From assembly GCF_001006785.1 (NCBI RefSeq), contig NZ_CDHO01000002.1, positions 558,001 through 622,000 on the forward strand: a stretch of DNA of 64,000 nucleotides. Reading direction: 5' to 3'. How positions within the stretch are numbered: position 1 is the stretch's first letter; each line of letters begins with the position of its first letter. Below, piece by piece: positions 63,700 to 64,000 of the stretch. Source of the stretch: Hyphomicrobium_B sp001006785. GTDB taxonomy: Bacteria; Pseudomonadota; Alphaproteobacteria; Rhizobiales; Hyphomicrobiaceae. Made by a program: the position numbers and the translations under genes. The notes under the pieces are model-generated. The model saw only the letters and a list, made by a program, of their open reading frames with translations, did no database searches and was not told the DNA's origin.

Positions 63700-64000
63700 T
63701 CAGCTTGGCGGCGGAGGCGGCTTGCCTGCGGTCCGGTAGTTGAAAACGGTCTCGGCGAGGCCGACGAGAGCCAGGAGCAATCCGATGTGTGGGACAAGGA
63801 TCGCGCCGATATAGAGCGAGCTCAGAATGAAGCTGCGCCACGGCGAGCCGCGCGTCAGCACATGAACGAGGCCAAGTCCCACGAGCGCGAAAGCCAGCGT
63901 GAACGGCGCCGCGACACCCGCCGAGAGCAAGCCCGTCAGTCCGCCCGTGAACGTCAGGCCGATGGCAACGAACAGCGCGAGCGTCGCCCCGGCCGGCATC
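63700..64000 (-). CDS. DUF2232 membrane protein, C-terminal part (cut by window)
   Basis: The C-terminal 100 or so residues of a polytopic protein; the frame stays open to the window edge. Hydrophobic segments and the position just upstream of rplI match DUF2232 proteins found in the rpsF-rpsR-DUF2232-rplI cluster. The start lies outside the window. Confidence 0.75.
   Translation of the reverse strand, partial: MPAGATLALFVAIGLTFTGGLTGLLSAGVAAPFTLAFALVGLGLVHVLTRGSPWRSFILSSLYIGAILVPHIGLLLALVGLAETVFNYRTAGKPPPPPS

Overview
The window looks like alphaproteobacterial DNA, most likely from the order Hyphomicrobiales (Rhizobiales); Hyphomicrobium-like is my guess from gene content only. The clues are a housekeeping block with rlpA, dacC, tmk, holB, metG, tatD, an MBL hydrolase, then purF, cvpA, radA, alr, dnaB and rplI, plus a DUF930 protein and an alphaproteobacterial type of conjugative element. 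It has three parts: chromosomal accessory DNA (1-13.0 kb), an integrated conjugative element (about 13.4-47.4 kb) and a conserved housekeeping region (47.4-64 kb).

Left part. An HPt-like protein sits next to a hybrid histidine kinase. A tightly packed three-gene operon (2962-4758) combines a PD-(D/E)XK nuclease-like protein, a ParA-type ATPase and a small helical protein; I do not recognise it as a described system. Several small secreted or membrane proteins follow. A GlxA-type AraC regulator then diverges from an SDR gene. Downstream is a molybdenum hydroxylase operon: [2Fe-2S] subunit, Mo-binding subunit, XdhC and a MocA-like cytidylyltransferase.

Element. The backbone holds ardA; a split DUF6499/DUF2285 gene whose halves overlap in the +1 frame (like the FseA excision activator of ICEMlSymR7A); a small divergent DUF2285 protein resembling the antiactivator QseM; an AlpA/MerR-like HTH protein (candidate directionality factor); a RepA-like initiator with internal direct repeats; DUF2840; a TraF-like signal peptidase; DUF736; a lytic transglycosylase; a VirD2-type relaxase; VirD4/TraG; and a full trbBCDEJKLFGI set. 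A TumE/TumA-like toxin-antitoxin pair is translationally coupled to a large serine recombinase. The recombinase ORF runs through tRNA-Ser(UGA), the likely integration site. The cargo (22.7-32.3 kb) is a CecR-like TetR regulator with a YbhGFSR-like ABC efflux pump, a NodT outer-membrane factor, a lipoprotein alpha/beta hydrolase and a LysR regulator.

Regulation visible in the sequence. A 69-nt element recurs (61/69 identical) upstream of both the HTH gene and the recombinase operon. A 26-nt element recurs (25/26) upstream of traG and trbB. A 24-bp palindromic operator overlaps the -35 box of both cargo promoters. Together these suggest an element whose excision is gated by a frameshifted activator and an antiactivator, and which carries an inducible efflux cargo. 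The left end of the element was not resolved.
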